From Euptelea pleiosperma (Eukaryota; Streptophyta; Magnoliopsida; Ranunculales; Eupteleaceae), in contig CM068546.1 in NCBI GenBank assembly GCA_035048495.1, positions 17,862,435 to 17,926,434 of the forward strand: a stretch of 64,000 nt of DNA. The letters are read 5' to 3'. Made by a program: the position numbers and the translations under genes. Positions within the stretch are counted from its first letter, which is position 1. Each line of letters starts with the position of its first letter. Below are positions 22,363 to 33,494 of the stretch, one piece after another. The notes below the pieces were generated by a model. It was not told where the DNA came from and searched no databases. It worked only from the letters and a program-made list of their open reading frames with translations.

Positions 22363-22572
22363 TGTTGTCAGGGAGCTACTTGTAATATCTTATATTCTAT
22401 AGGGGGCCCTTGTAATATTGTAAAACTTCACTTAATATATATATTGGGTGAAATCGTGTAGGCTATTCTAAGCTCTACACGATTTCTCCTCTTCCCCCAA
22501 TTCTCTTCTCCTCTCCTCTCTTCCATCTCTAACCCTAATCTCTTATTCTGGTTACGATCCAAGATTACAACA
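22363..22572 (+). repeat. 5' LTR of Copia 3 (210 bp)
   Basis: TG...CA ends with TGTTGT/ACAACA inverted termini. A TTAATATATATATTGG promoter-like region is followed by a CT-rich leader. It has 14 bp (CCCTTGTAATATTG, about 22407-22420) absent from the 3' LTR. Confidence 0.93.
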
Positions 22573-22689
22573 TGGTATCAGAGCATGGTTATGTAACCAT
22601 GGCTCAATCCTAAAGGTCTGAAGAACCCTAGGGATTGCGAAATTCGATGCGAAGGGCTTTTCAAAGAAGGAGATCATCTCCCATGGATA

Positions 22690-22910
22690 GCCGCAGGCTT
22701 TAGAAGAGTCTGAAACCCTAGCCGCCCACTCCAAAAGGTTGGAGAGGTTCTCCCAGGCCTAGCCGCCCACTCCAGAAGCCTGGAGAAGAGCCACCAAGCC
22801 TAGCCGCCCTTCCAAAAGGTCAGAGAAGACCCTCTGGACCTAGCCGCAGGTCTCAGAAGCGTCCAGAACCTCTCCCTAGTGCTACCGCACCTATCCAGGA
22901 ACCTTTTTTA
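22690..22910 (+). repeat. Degenerate tandem repeats in the Copia 3 leader
   Basis: The phrase CCTAGCCGC recurs at about 22717, 22758, 22799 and 22838. It is followed by CCACTCCA-AAGG and a GGAGA-type arm able to pair with it, giving repeated short hairpins between the PBS and the Gag start. The function is unknown. Packaging or dimerisation signals are possible in this position. Confidence 0.5.
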
Positions 22911-22966
22911 GCCGCAGGTCTCAGCAGTTCGGGTGATTTCTTATCAGAAAAGTCTTCTCTACTACC

Positions 22967-25900
22967 ATGAGTACATCTGAGGAGTCATCTTCTGCCAAGT
23001 CAGAGATTATTGTTGACCACCCAGTCTGGGAAGTCATGGTGATCACAGCCCGGGCCTACAGATCACTACGGTGAAACTCGACGGGACCAACTACCTCGCA
23101 TGGTCTCAATCTGCCAAGATGTACATCACCGGACGAGGCAAAGCCGGCTATATCACTGGACGCGTCACTGCACCTGATTCCTCCGATGCTGCGTTTGAGA
23201 AGTGGGAAGCGGAAAACTCGATGGTCATGTCATGGCTACTTCACTCCATGCATCCATCGATCAGCATAGGCTTCCTCTTTCTCCCGACTGCCAAGGATAT
23301 ATGGGACACTGCATCTCAGACCTACTCCCAAGATGGGAATTTTGCAAGGATGTATGAACTTCAGCAGGAGATAGCACATCTGAAGCAAGGCGATCTTCCT
23401 TTGGGATCATACTACGCTGCGTTACGCAGCAAGTGGGAAGAGGTAGATCACTACCAGACCTACAACCCTGCATGTACCAAGGATGCTACGGAGTTCCGGA
23501 AGATGATTGTGCGCGGACGCATATTCGAGTTTCTTGGCGGCTTGAACCAGAGCTATGAACAGGTTCGAGCAAACATCTTGGGCAGAGATCCACCGCCGTC
23601 GACCATTGCACAGGTCTACTCCTACATCCAGAGCGAGGACAGCAGGAGGAGAGCCATGAGCTCTAAGACAGATGCTGATGTTCCTTTATCTGAGAAGTCT
23701 GCCTTGGCCATTCAGAAATTGAGCAAACCCACATCCAAGAAGGATGGGGATCTTGATGATCGTGATCGACTCAGATGTGATCGCTGTGGCAAACGTCGCC
23801 ACACTCGGGAGACCTGCTGGAGTCTTCATGGTCGTCCCGCACAGTTCTCTGGGGGGAAGCAAGGCTCCTCAAAGAAGCCCTCTGGTAGCAAACATGGAAC
23901 CTCAGCTGCTCATGCCACCAGTCAAGATTCCTCTGATATGACCCCTTCCTCTGGGCAGTCCAACACCTTCTCTAGCATGGACATTGACAGGCTTCGACAA
24001 TTACTTACTCGGCTTGATGGCCCTTCCCCACCTACATCATCCTTTGCTCAGACAGGTACATCCCATTCAGCCCACCATGTGTCTACGGCACCCATTGGTC
24101 CTTCCTGGATCATTGATTCTGGTGCCTCCGATCATATGACTGGTATGCCATCCCTTTTCTCCACCTATAATATCTGCTCGGGTAAGGACAAGGTCCGTGT
24201 GGCCGATGGCACCTTCTCCTATATCTCAGGGAATGGCACTATCTCTGCCACACCTACTTTGTCTTTATCCTCTGTACTTCATGTTCCTAAATTCACCACT
24301 AACCTGCTTTCTGTTAGCCATCTTACTAAGAGCCTAAACTGCAGTGTTACCTTTTTTCAAACTCACTGTGTTTTTCAGGACTTGGAGACGAGGCGGATGA
24401 TTGGCAATGGTCGTGAGGATGGTGGATTGTACCTGCTCGATAGCCAGCCGACTTCATATTCTGTTGCACATCAGTCTAGTGCCAATGTCAGTAGTTCTAG
24501 AGTTAATAAAGACCTGCTAATGCGATGACATAACAGGCTAGGTCATTTACCGCTTTCAGTCATGAAGAGTCTGTTACCTCAGTTTGCGTCTATTCCATTT
24601 TTTGAGTTCAACTGTGAAACTTGTGTACTTGCAAAACAATGTCGGGTGTCTTTTCCGACCAGTAATAAAAAAAGTACGTTTCCTTTACAGCTTGTGCACT
24701 CTGATGTTTGGGGACCCAATCCCACCACTTCTATCTTTGGTTTTCGCAACTTTGTGGTTTTTGTGGATGACTACAGCCGTTACACTTGGATCTACCTTAT
24801 GAAATCAAAAAATGAGTTGCATACTATCTTTCAGACCTTCCATAAAATGGTGTGCAATCAATTGGGCACCACCCTAAAAGTCCTACGCATTGACAATGGG
24901 GGGGAATACATATACAGTGGCCTTGCCTCCTACTTTGAAGAGCATGGAATTCTTCATCAGACTCCATGTGCCGATACACCTCAACAAAATGGGACCGCTG
25001 AGCGAAAGCATCGCCATGTCCTGGAGGTTGCTAGGGCACTTCTTCTTGGTACTCGGGTACCCAAGGGTTATTGGGCTGACGCCGTGTTGACGGCATCCTA
25101 CTTGATAAATCGGATGCCCTCTCGTGTCTTGGGGTCAAAGTCTCCCCTTTCACTCCTGTTTCCTTCCTGTCCTGTGTTCTCCATTCCACCTAAGGTCTTT
25201 GGTTGTGTTTGCTATGTTCACGCCCATCACAGGAAGGACAAGTTAGATCCGAAAGCCGTCCGATGTGTGTTCCTTGGCTATTCGTCCACTCATAAGGGAT
25301 ATCGGTGTTTCCATCCCTCTACCCGTCGTCGGTTTGCTTCTCTAGATGTTACATTTTTTGAGAGTCTTCCCTTCTTCTCAGTTGATCGGACTTCTCTTCA
25401 GGGGGAGCTTGGGAGTATTGACGAGAGTCCAATACCTCCACAGGGGGAGATTCCTCAACCAGTACCCCTTGATTTGCTTGATGAGTCTCCTGTACCCTTG
25501 TTCTTATCTCCTACTGACACTGTGCCACAGGATCCGCAGCTAAAGACATATGCCAGACGACGTCAAAAAGAGAAAGAGTCCACCATCCAAGCTCACTGCC
25601 AGGAAATCCAACTCGATCCAGGTAATCGTGTCCTCAGTGATCCTCATGATGATATGTCTGTTGCTCCTACTATCCTTCCCATAGACATTGATGTACCTAT
25701 TGCTCATCGGAAGGGTGTTCGGAACTGTGTTACCAAGCACCCTATCTCTCACTTTGTTTCCTATCAACAGCTCTCACCATCCTACAGGGCATTTGCTACT
25801 TCCCTATCCAGTGTCGCTCTGCCATCCGGTGTCTCAGATGCCCTCAGCCAGCCTCAGTGGAAAGCAGCCATGCTAGAGGAGATGACAGCTCTAGAAAAGA

Positions 25901-27334
25901 ATGGTACTTGGGATTTGGTTCTATTGCCTAGAGGAAAGAAACCCGTGGAGTGCAAGTGGGTATATACAGTGAAATACAAAGCAGATGGAAGCATCGACAG
26001 GTACAAGGCCCGTCTCGTTGCAAAAGGGTACACACAGACTTATGGGATTGACTACCAGGAGACGTTTGCTCCAGTGGCCAAGATGAACTCAGTTCGAGTT
26101 CTGTTATCTCTCGCGGCAAACTTTTCTTGGCCCCTCCACCAGTTGGATGTCAAGAATGCCTTCCTCCATGGTGATCTAGAGGAAGAGGTCTACATGACAG
26201 GTCCTCTGGGGTTCAGTCCAACTGGGAGTAAGGAACTTGTATGCAGACTGAAGAAAGCCAAGGGCTTGGTTCGAGAGGTTCAGTTCCGCAGTCAAGAAGA
26301 TTGGCTACTCGCAGAGTCAGGCGGACCACACTCTCTTCATTAAGAGAAGTCAAGGTCGTCTTACTGCTCTTATTGTATATGTGGATGATATCGTGGTCAC
26401 AGGAGATGACCCAGATGAGGTTTGTAGATTGAAAAAATACCTCGGCACAGAGTTCGAAATCAAGGATCTGGGAACCTTGAGATACTTTCTGGGCATTGAG
26501 GTTGCTAGGTCAAAGCAGGGTGTGTTTATCTCACAGAGAAAGTATGTACTTGATCTCCTTCGAGAGTCAGGAAACTTGGGAGCTAAACTAGCCGATACGC
26601 CTATAGAGCAGCAACATCGGTTGAATCCTGTTGATGGGGATCCCATTGCTGATGCAGGCTAGTTCCAGAGACTTGTTGGGCGTCTCATCTACCTTTCGCT
26701 GACACGACCAGATATTGCATACGCAGTCAGTGTCATCAGTCAGTTCATGCATGCCCCTCGCTCTCCACATCTTGAGGCAGTACACCGAGTGTTACGCTAT
26801 CTTAAGGGGGCTCCAGGGAAGGGTCTCCTGTTTAGTAAGAATGGACACCTGCGAGTTGAAGCTTATACAAACGCTGACTGGACAGGTTCAGTCACTGACA
26901 GACGTTCCACATCAGGGTACTGCACGTATGTGGGAGGTAATCTGGTGTCTTGGCGCAGCAAGAAGCAACCAGTTGTCGCCCGCTCCAGTGCCGAAGCAGA
27001 GTACCGTTCTATGGCTCATGGTGTATGTGAGCTTCTATGGTTGAAGACTATGCTCAGTGAGCTCGGATATCCTGTCAAAGGGTCTATGCAACTGTATTGT
27101 GACAATAAAGCAGCCATCAGCATTGCTCATAATCCAGTTCAACACGACAGGACAAAGCACATTGAGGTAGACCGTCACTTCATCAAAGAGAAACTTGGTC
27201 AGGGACTTATTTGCACACCGTATGTCCATACTGCTGATCAAGTTGCAGATGTGTTAACTAAAGGTGTTACTAAAGGGATCTTAGAGCACCTGTTATCCAA
27301 GCTGGGCATGATAGATATCTTCGCACCAGCTTGA
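22967..27334 (+). pseudogene. Copia 3 gag-pol polyprotein, two stops and two frameshifts
   Basis: The ATG at 22967 starts Gag, but the conserved frame (LQITTVKLDGTNY) is in another phase by 23050, so an indel lies between. Gag carries the UBN2-type domain and a zinc knuckle CDRCGKRRHTRETC (about 23779-23820). Protease is SWIIDSGASDHMTG, intact (about 24100-24145). TGA at 24526 interrupts the pre-integrase motif before HNRLGH. The integrase core 24690-25120 keeps VHSDVWG, DNGGEY and QQNGTAERKHR. RT keeps [13 protein letters not shown] (about 26140), but about 23 nt encoding the LYGLKQS region are deleted at about 26258, shifting the frame. LIVYVDDIVVTG follows at about 26370. A TAG at 26660 precedes FQRLVGRL. 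RNase H is intact (EAYTNADW, QLYCDNKAAISIAHNP). Stop at 27332-27334, next to the polypurine tract. Confidence 0.92.
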
Positions 27335-27341
27335 GGGGGAG

Positions 27342-27542
27342 TGTTGTCAGGGACCTACTTGTAATATCTTATATTCTACAGGGGGTAAAACTTCACTTAA
27401 TATATATATTGGGTGAAATCGTGTAGGCTATTCTAAGCTCTACACGATTTCTCCTCTTCCCCCAATTCTCTTCTCCTCTCCTCTCCTCTCTTCCATCTCT
27501 AACCCTAATCTCTTATTCTGGTTACGATCCAAGATTACAACA
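27342..27542 (+). repeat. 3' LTR of Copia 3 (201 bp)
   Basis: Nearly identical to 22363-22572. It has one extra CTCCT in the CT-rich run and lacks 14 bp found in the 5' copy. It is immediately followed by the target duplication GTTTG. Confidence 0.93.
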
Positions 27543-27547
27543 GTTTG

Positions 27548-27882
27548 TACTTCTTTTGTAAAGACTGACGAGCAGGTAGTAGATGTATTCACTAAGGGAG
27601 TTCCCAATCATCAGATGTACAGGTGCCTTAGCAAGTTGGGCATGATAGATATCCATGCACCAACTTGAGGGGGAGTGTTGTTAGGGTGTACCCTTTCTGT
27701 TATAAGGGACCATCTATATTTTAAGGGCATACTTGTCCATAAAATGTTTTTTTATATAAATAAGAAGTGTGGAGTCATGTGAGATACACATGCTCTCATT
27801 TTCCTCTCTTGTCTCTTCTTACTTCTCTCTTTCTTCTCTCTTTCAAACCCTAGAACCAAACGCTAGACTCACCTATTCAACT
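27548..27882 (+). mobile_element. Copia 2, right part: RNase H tail, polypurine tract and 3' LTR
   Basis: The sequence continues RNase H of Copia 2 (TSFVKTDEQVVDVFTKG ... LSKLGMIDIHAPT, stop at about 27667), then GAGGGGGAG, then an LTR at 27676-27882. The LTR starts TGTTGTTAGGG and, by comparison with the related LTRs at 36614 and 58713, ends ...TTCAACT. The next bases CCTTT belong to a Gypsy integrase codon run (SFHPQT), so Copia 2 had inserted into a Gypsy element. Confidence 0.85.
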
Positions 27883-28655
27883 CCTTTCATCCCCAAACTA
27901 ATAGGCCAACTAAAGTGATAAATAGAATTTGGGAAACTTACTTCGGACCATTGTGAAAGGTAAGAAGAAATAGCGGAACAACACTCAACCTCATGCACAA
28001 TTTGCTTATAACAATGTGACGAATCAGGCTACTGGTAAAACACCTTGTATTGTATATGGACAGAATCCGAGTATACTTTTGGACCTGGTAACCTTACCAA
28101 CTTCAGAAGTAGTGAGTGCAGATGTGGAGAAGTTGGTTGAAAATAATCAACAGGTTCGAGAGAAGATAGAGGATACCACCAGTACACACAAAGCAGTCGC
28201 TAATCAACATTGTCGACCTCAAAAATTTCGAGTAAGAGATTAGTATGGGTGTATTTACAAAAGGAAAGATTTCCAGGGGGAAAGTATGGCAAGTTGAGTG
28301 ACAAATCTGCAGGACCCTTCAAAGTATTGAAGCTGCTTAGTAAAATGCTTATCAATTGGAGTTACCAGAGTACATAGGCACGTCAAATACATTTAATACT
28401 GCAGATTTAATAGCTTATCATGGTGAAGCACTTGAAGAAAGTGATGTTCTAAACTCAGAAACAAGTTTCTTTCAACCAGGGGAGATTGATGCAGGGCATA
28501 TTCCAAAACACAGTCCTGAAAAATCAGCAGGCTTAGAAGAGCCACTGGGTGATAAGAATGTGGAATTTGGTGCTGAAATTTCACCACGAGATATAGGGCA
28601 TGATAACCTAGAAGGCCACCGGAGGGTAATCAAGGAAGGAGATCTCGTGCTGTGA
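27883..28655 (+). pseudogene. Gypsy (Ty3) integrase C-terminal fragment
   Basis: The sequence reads FHPQTNRPTKVINR-like at 27885-27930 (integrase catalytic region end), then NQATGKTPCIVYGQNP (about 28020-28065), LDLVTLPTSE, and a basic F-RVRD end at about 28240. After a frameshift come GKYGKLSDKSAGPFKVLK-like text (28286-28330) and LPEYIGTSNTFNTADL (28361-28405). These are the conserved blocks after the integrase core in plant Gypsy elements. A low-complexity tail follows to a TGA at about 28653. The upstream pol is missing: the left side of the old Copia 2 insertion is not preserved. Confidence 0.85.
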
Positions 28656-29135
28656 GGATCAGGGCAAAACGGGGACTCTTTTCCTATACTGGATGTTTAA
28701 ACAGTAACATACTTTAGTAATAGGGGTATTTTAGTCTTTTGCCTAAGTGAGTCATGTGAGTTTTTAAGTAAGTCATATGAGTAGGTTTTCTCTTACTGTA
28801 TAAACTAATGTAAGGGTCAAAACTGTAGAGATTGCTGGAGGTTTTTAGAAGGAAGTTATTTTCTCCCTCTTGTAGAAAACACAGCCTGCATAAACCCTAT
28901 CTAGGGTTTCTTGCTGTACTAACACAATCAACACTTGCGAGCTGGGCTGTTACGTGTTGATTTGTGCTTGTTTCCTTGTTGTTGTATGCTTCTCTCTTTA
29001 AGTATTTCAAGTTAGATCTCGTGTATTGAACCTATATTGTGTTGTGATTTCTTCCTATTGCTATGTTTGTTGATCCTACAACCCTTGCTACATCAACATA
29101 CATAATGTTTTATAATTTCTTTTAATAGATACCTA
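28656..29135. other. Probable Gypsy 3' non-coding region or LTR; boundaries unknown
   Basis: The stretch follows the Gypsy frame and an AAGGAAGGAGA purine tract. It contains a leader-like CT-rich run and TAGGGTTT motifs. No second copy of it was found in the window, so an LTR cannot be proved. Confidence 0.35.
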
Positions 29136-29139
29136 AGCA

Positions 29140-29546
29140 AATGTGTAGAATTGTGTCATTCATGCTACTAATCTTGTTAGTGTCATGATTCGAATTTTAT
29201 GCCCTTTCTTCATTTTTTTTAATTTTTTGTACTTTTGGTAAAAATAAATAATATTATTTTATTAAAAAATTCATATATACCTAATCGAAAGCTGTTTGCG
29301 TCCTTCATGCAATTGATTTTGTTGGTGTCATAATTTGAATTTTATGCTCTTGGTAATTTTTTGTACTTTTCGTAAAAATCAGAATATAATAGTATTATTA
29401 TTTTATAAAAAAAATCATACACACCTAATGCAAATCTAAAGATTTGTGTCATTGTGTATCATTCATGCTACTAATCTTGTTAGTGTCATGATTCGAATTC
29501 TATCCTCTTTCTTGGTTATTTTTCAACTGTTTTAAGAAAAATAAGA

Positions 29547-29550
<4 letters not shown>
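29140..29550. repeat. Three tandem copies of an about 150-bp AT-rich unit
   Basis: The phrase TTCATGC(TA)ACTAATCTTGTT-AGTGTCATGATTCGAATT recurs, with variants, at about 29158, 29305 and 29461. It is followed each time by CTT...GG/TTTTTGTACTTTT...AAAAATAA. The spacing is close to 150 bp. The unit resembles a local satellite-like duplication. No function can be assigned. Confidence 0.65.

Positions 29551-29584
<34 letters not shown>
29551..29584. repeat. (TA)n microsatellite
   Basis: An uninterrupted run of about 17 TA dinucleotides, flanked by AT-rich sequence. Confidence 0.95.
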
Positions 29585-29587
<3 letters not shown>

Positions 29588-29889
29588 AATATGAATATTT
29601 TGAGTATATATTTATTTTAACCAATTGTCTTTTGTTATATACATATGGTATTAAATAAAATATAAATATTTTCTATTTCTTACAATTTCTTCTGAATTTT
29701 AATGATTTTAAGAAATATTTTTAAGTAACAGATAATGAATTTCCCTTTTTTGTTGAATTTTTATGGATTTTTTAATGAATTTTATAATATTTCTTAACTG
29801 GTTGAGAATGTCTCATTCCTTACCACATGGTTGCAGGACATATTAGCCGATCCGGATCCTGATCGGCGCCTGCCAATACGGCCCCTGAA

Positions 29890-32110
29890 GCCAATACCTT
29901 GAATCATGGTATTGCCCGATTCAAATCCTTCCTCAAGTTCTTTCATGGCATTGCAAATGCTAGAAGGAGAATCAATAATATCTCCCACTTATTAATGGAG
30001 GGAGCCCCAATTGAAGATGGAAAGAGTATTAGAAATGCAGTCGTATCTTTCTACTCTAAACTGTACTCCGAAGATGTGTAGATAGACCGAAATTAGATGG
30101 GCTAGCTTTCAACCAGATTGAGGTCAGCCAGAGTAGGTGGGTAGAAAATCCGATTGAAGAGAAGTGTTGGAGGCCATAAAGTCGCTGGGGGGAGACAAAG
30201 CTCCAGGCCCTGATGGATTTCCCTTGGCGTTCTTTTCCTCGTGTTGGTCCATAGTAGGCAATGATTTCATGAAAGTTGTGGAGGAATTTTACAGGGAGTC
30301 GTGGTTAGATTTGAGGGCCAATACCACTTTTATTACGTTGATTCCCAAAAAAGGAGCTGAATCGCTAGCGGATTTTCGTCCCATTAGGTTGATTGGGAAC
30401 ATGTACAAGATCATAGCTAGTCTTGGCCACTAGATTGAGGGAGGTGATGGATCATATCATTTTGTCTTTTCAAGGGGCATTTGTGAGAGGTCGCCAGATT
30501 ATGGATGGTATTCTTATAGCCAATGAAGTTATTGATTCCAGAATTAGAAGGGCAGCCCGGGCATCATTTGCAAAGTGGACATGGATAAGGCCTACGACCA
30601 TGTGAGTTGGTCTTTCCTTGATTACATGTTAGGCTGTCTAGGTTTTGGGGATAGATGGAGGAGATGGATTCGTAAGTGAATATCCACAGCCAAGTTTTCT
30701 ATCCTGGTCAACGGGGCTCCGACTGGTTTTTTCAGTAGCTCCAGGGGGCTTCGTCAAGGGGACCCTCTATCCCCATACCTTTTTCTCATAGTGGCGGAAG
30801 GATTGAGTCGTTTGGCATCCAAATCGGTAGACGAAGAGTTGTTGCATGGTTTCAAAGTGGGGGAGGAGAGTCCCGTCATCTCTCATCTGCAGTTTGCAGA
30901 TGACACGATTTTCTTTATGGAGGCATCTATTGAGCAAGCTCAGGTCTTAAAGGGGGTGCTGAGATGCTTTGAAGTGGTTTCAAGGCTGCGGATTAACCTA
31001 TCCAAAAGCGAAGTCTTTGGAATAGGAGAGGTGGAGTGTCTGGATGCGATTGCAATTTGTCTGGCTTGCAAGAAAGGCAAGCTCCCAACGACATATCTCG
31101 GTCTCCCGCTTGGAGCTCATAGCAGATCGAAGATAATATGGGATCCGGTTATTGAACGTATCCAGAGGAGATTGGCATTGTGGAAGAAGAGACTCCTCTC
31201 CAAAGGAGGAAGACTTACTCTCGTCAAGAGCACCCTTACTAGTATGCCCATCTATTTCATGTCGATGTTCGTGATTCCTAAGGGGGTGGCCAAGAAGATT
31301 GAAAGACTTGTTAAGAACTTCTTTTGGGACGACAGAGAAGATAGTCACAAGTTCCATCTTGTGAGCTGGGAAGGTATTTGCAAACCCAAGAAAGAAGGGG
31401 GCCTAGGAGTTCGTCGTACTCACTTGATGAATAAAGCTCTGATTGGGAAGTGGCACTGGCGATTCGAGGAGGAGAGGGAGAGCCTCTGGAGAAGCATCAT
31501 TTCGGCGTATTAGGGCTCCAAGAACCATGGTGGGACAGAACTATGCCGTCTACCACGTACGGAGTCGGTGTTTGGAAAGGCATGTCCAAGATGAGCCTCG
31601 AGATAAGGAACGGAAGCAGATTCAAGGTGGGGAACGGGAATCGGGTTAGATTCTGGGAAGACATCTGGTGTGGGGACTCTTCCCTAGCCGAATCTTTCCC
31701 ATCCATTTATACCTTGTCCGGTAGGAAAGGCGCCTTGATCAGTGAGGTGGCCCTTAGAGAGAACGGGCCTATCTCTTGGGATTTGGGGATTAGAAGGAGA
31801 TTTAACGATTGGGAGGTGGATTCGGTCGCATCCTTGTTGGACCGGTTGGATGGGGTCCATCTTGACGATAACATAGAAGACAAGAGGTAGTGGAATCACG
31901 ATCCAAAAGGGATATTCTCGGTCAAATCTCTCTACAATAGCCTCCTGGGGCAGAGTCTTTCGTCCTTTCCAGCCAAGCGCTTTTGGAGCACCCCCATTCC
32001 GTCCAAAGTCCTTTTCTTTGCTTGGTGTGCCACACTCGATAAAATTCTAACTATGGATAATCTCAGAAAACGTGGAATTCAAATGCCTAATCAATGCATC
32101 CTATGTCGCT
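29890..32110 (+). mobile_element. L1-type LINE ORF2 fragment (RT to zf-RVT)
   Basis: The pre-RT segment FFHGIANARRRINNI is at about 29940. RT follows: GDKAPGPDGFPLAFF (about 30190), FITLIPKKG, FADFRPI-like RLIGNMYKIIA, SFQGAFVRGRQIMDG (about 30462), a GLRQGDPLSPYLF turn (about 30750) and QFADDTIFF with the catalytic Asp pair (about 30890). The thumb has LPTTYLGLPLG and KGGRLTLVKSTL. The zf-RVT end has WNHDPKGIFSVKSLYN and MPNQCILCR at about 32100, where the similarity stops. It has few frameshifts (near 30430, 30600, 31510) and is the best preserved LINE here. Both ends are truncated and no poly(A) or TSD was found. It lies about 340 bp from the host exon. Confidence 0.88.
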
Positions 32111-32451
32111 GAAAGAAAACGATCAATACAGCCTAACTAGACCAAGATCATAGCAAAAAAAGAACACAACAGAGGGAGAGAGTGGGTAAATGAGTCTAAG
32201 AGATGATGGTATATATTTTTCACATGATATCAGTATAAATACATGGTCAAATATTTCTTTATAAGTTAAAGTCTACAAAAATGTCAATGATGTCTGTAGA
32301 GAGTAATAAATGAAAAGAAGTAATCTAGATTTCTGGGGGAAAGAGAACTTTTAACCATGATTACAACATTTCAGATATAACAACCTCATATAAAATAAAA
32401 TAAGTTAAAACTAATAGACTAACTAGAAGCAATCATACAAATACCCAATAC
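32111..32451. other. Intron sequence next to the host exon
   Basis: AT-rich sequence between the LINE break-point and the splice donor of the FLIP-like exon. No element or gene recognised. Confidence 0.5.
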
Positions 32452-32601
32452 CTTGATCTCTAAAATTGAAGCCTTTGTTAGGTTTAATTGTTCCAAGAGG
32501 AATTTGTCGACAATAAGCATAACCTCCTTCTGTCCCAAAATTGGTGATCTTGTCAAAGCTGACAAGCTAGCAGCAGAGAAGCCCAACACATCCAAAACCA
32601 A
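32452..32601 (-). CDS. FLIP: FLIP-like gene, upstream exon of 50 codons
   Basis: On the minus strand an excellent acceptor (TTTTGCTTTTCTTATTGCAG) precedes base 32601, and a donor (ATCAAG then GTATTG) follows base 32452. The 150-nt interval is open in phase 0 at both ends and encodes a helical segment starting LVLDVLGFSAASLSALTRSP and ending LTKASILEIK. Phase 0 also begins the exon at 10474, and the junction EIK-RFHSIASEVLKV reads as continuous helix. The coding text is clean, with no stops, amid decayed transposons. Assignment to the same gene as 7856-10474 is inference from strand, phase and protein character. It could belong to another gene, but none other is visible on this strand. Further N-terminal exons were looked for to 34 kb and not recognised. 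Confidence 0.6.
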
Positions 32602-33494
32602 CTGCAATAAGAAAAGCAAAACCTTAAAGACACTTGGTCACATAATGTCTGTGAACAGAAGCCAGGTCTTGATGAAGTTTCAAATCAGAGATAAGGAATA
32701 TCATCTACCTTTCTATGAAACCACAGACTTTGTCGAATCACGAAAAATTCATACATATGAAAGATGCCCAATTTTGTTCTTGTGAAACAAGAAAAAACTG
32801 AAAGAAGAACAAGTTTGGAAAAAAAAATATATGCATGTAAAAGTGAGAGAATATCTACTAACAGGAATTCTAATCTAGTCTAACGACTAAGGACTGCATA
32901 TCTGCTCTCCGTGCAAAATGACAACCCCACGTCAATGTTTTTCATCCTCAACTGAAACACTGGATTAGAGGATGTATGAATTGTTAGCAAAGAGAGCATT
33001 TGGGAGGACAAATACCTGACCCTCTGGACCAAAAGATGGATCGACTTAGCTCAGAAGGGAGGGTGGGAAGAGGGAATAAACCTGACCCTAACTCACAAAA
33101 GAAAACATTACATTATGTTTCTTAATTTAAGCAAGCCTATTCCACCAAAAAAGTAGGCCACTTTTAGCATTTACAGGAAGGTCTTTAGAGTGAAAAAACA
33201 AGAATTTCTTTACCGGTTGCAGGCTTCACATGTCCACTACTATAGTTATTTCCCTTTCAAGTATAAACCAAATTTGCACCCCAGGGATTCAGCCAATGAG
33301 AAAGTTTCAGATTCCCCGTCCAAGGACATCAAAGGACTTCCTTTTTACTGACTTAGTCGTAAGAATATCGATCACCACCTTGGGCTTGGAGTCACTCTCA
33401 GCACTGAATGATCTGATTTAAGTTGGTGAAAGAAGCATAGGCCATCTACCAAAGCTCACACCTTGCAATGATATTAGAAGTTAAACCATAAAAG
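32602..33494. other. Possible further intron of the host gene; nothing certain
   Basis: Two minus-strand stretches are weakly exon-like: about 33410-33305 (open for 37 codons, VVIDILTTKSVKRKSFDVLG, after a CAACTTAAATCAG acceptor-like site), and about 32960-32885 (NPVFQLRMKNIDVGLSFC). Neither has convincing splice sites at both ends or a family match, so neither is called as a gene. Confidence 0.3.

Larger units (their letters stand above)
22363..27542 (+). mobile_element. Copia 3: complete 5.18-kb Copia element nested in Copia 2
   Basis: LTRs at 22363-22572 and 27342-27542 both start TGTTGTCAGGGA and end TTACAACA. The PBS TGGTATCAGAGC directly follows the 5' LTR (22573-22584). The polypurine tract GAGGGGGAG (27333-27341) precedes the 3' LTR. 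GTTTG flanks the element at 22358-22362 and 27543-27547. The two LTRs differ by two substitutions plus a 14-bp and a 5-bp indel, so the insertion is fairly recent. The coding region is nearly whole but disabled. Confidence 0.95.
10475..32451 (-). other. Inferred giant intron (about 22 kb) of the FLIP-like gene
   Basis: The exon at 32601-32452 ends AAG then GTATTG, and the exon at 10474 begins after TTTTATTATTCTCAAACAG. Both junctions are phase 0, and joining them gives a continuous helical segment (LTKASILEIK then RFHSIASEVLKV). Between them lie 21,977 bp filled by at least six retroelements. What is seen is the splice signals and phase match. That the two exons belong to one gene is inference. 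Confidence 0.6.

Noticed and set aside
32453..32785. 110-codon plus-strand frame over the host exon
   Set aside because: The minus strand has matching splice sites and a helical protein; the plus frame is its shadow.
33305..33410. Possible additional FLIP-like exon on the minus strand
   Set aside because: Only a weak acceptor and no donor in frame; the peptide does not clearly fit the rest of the protein.
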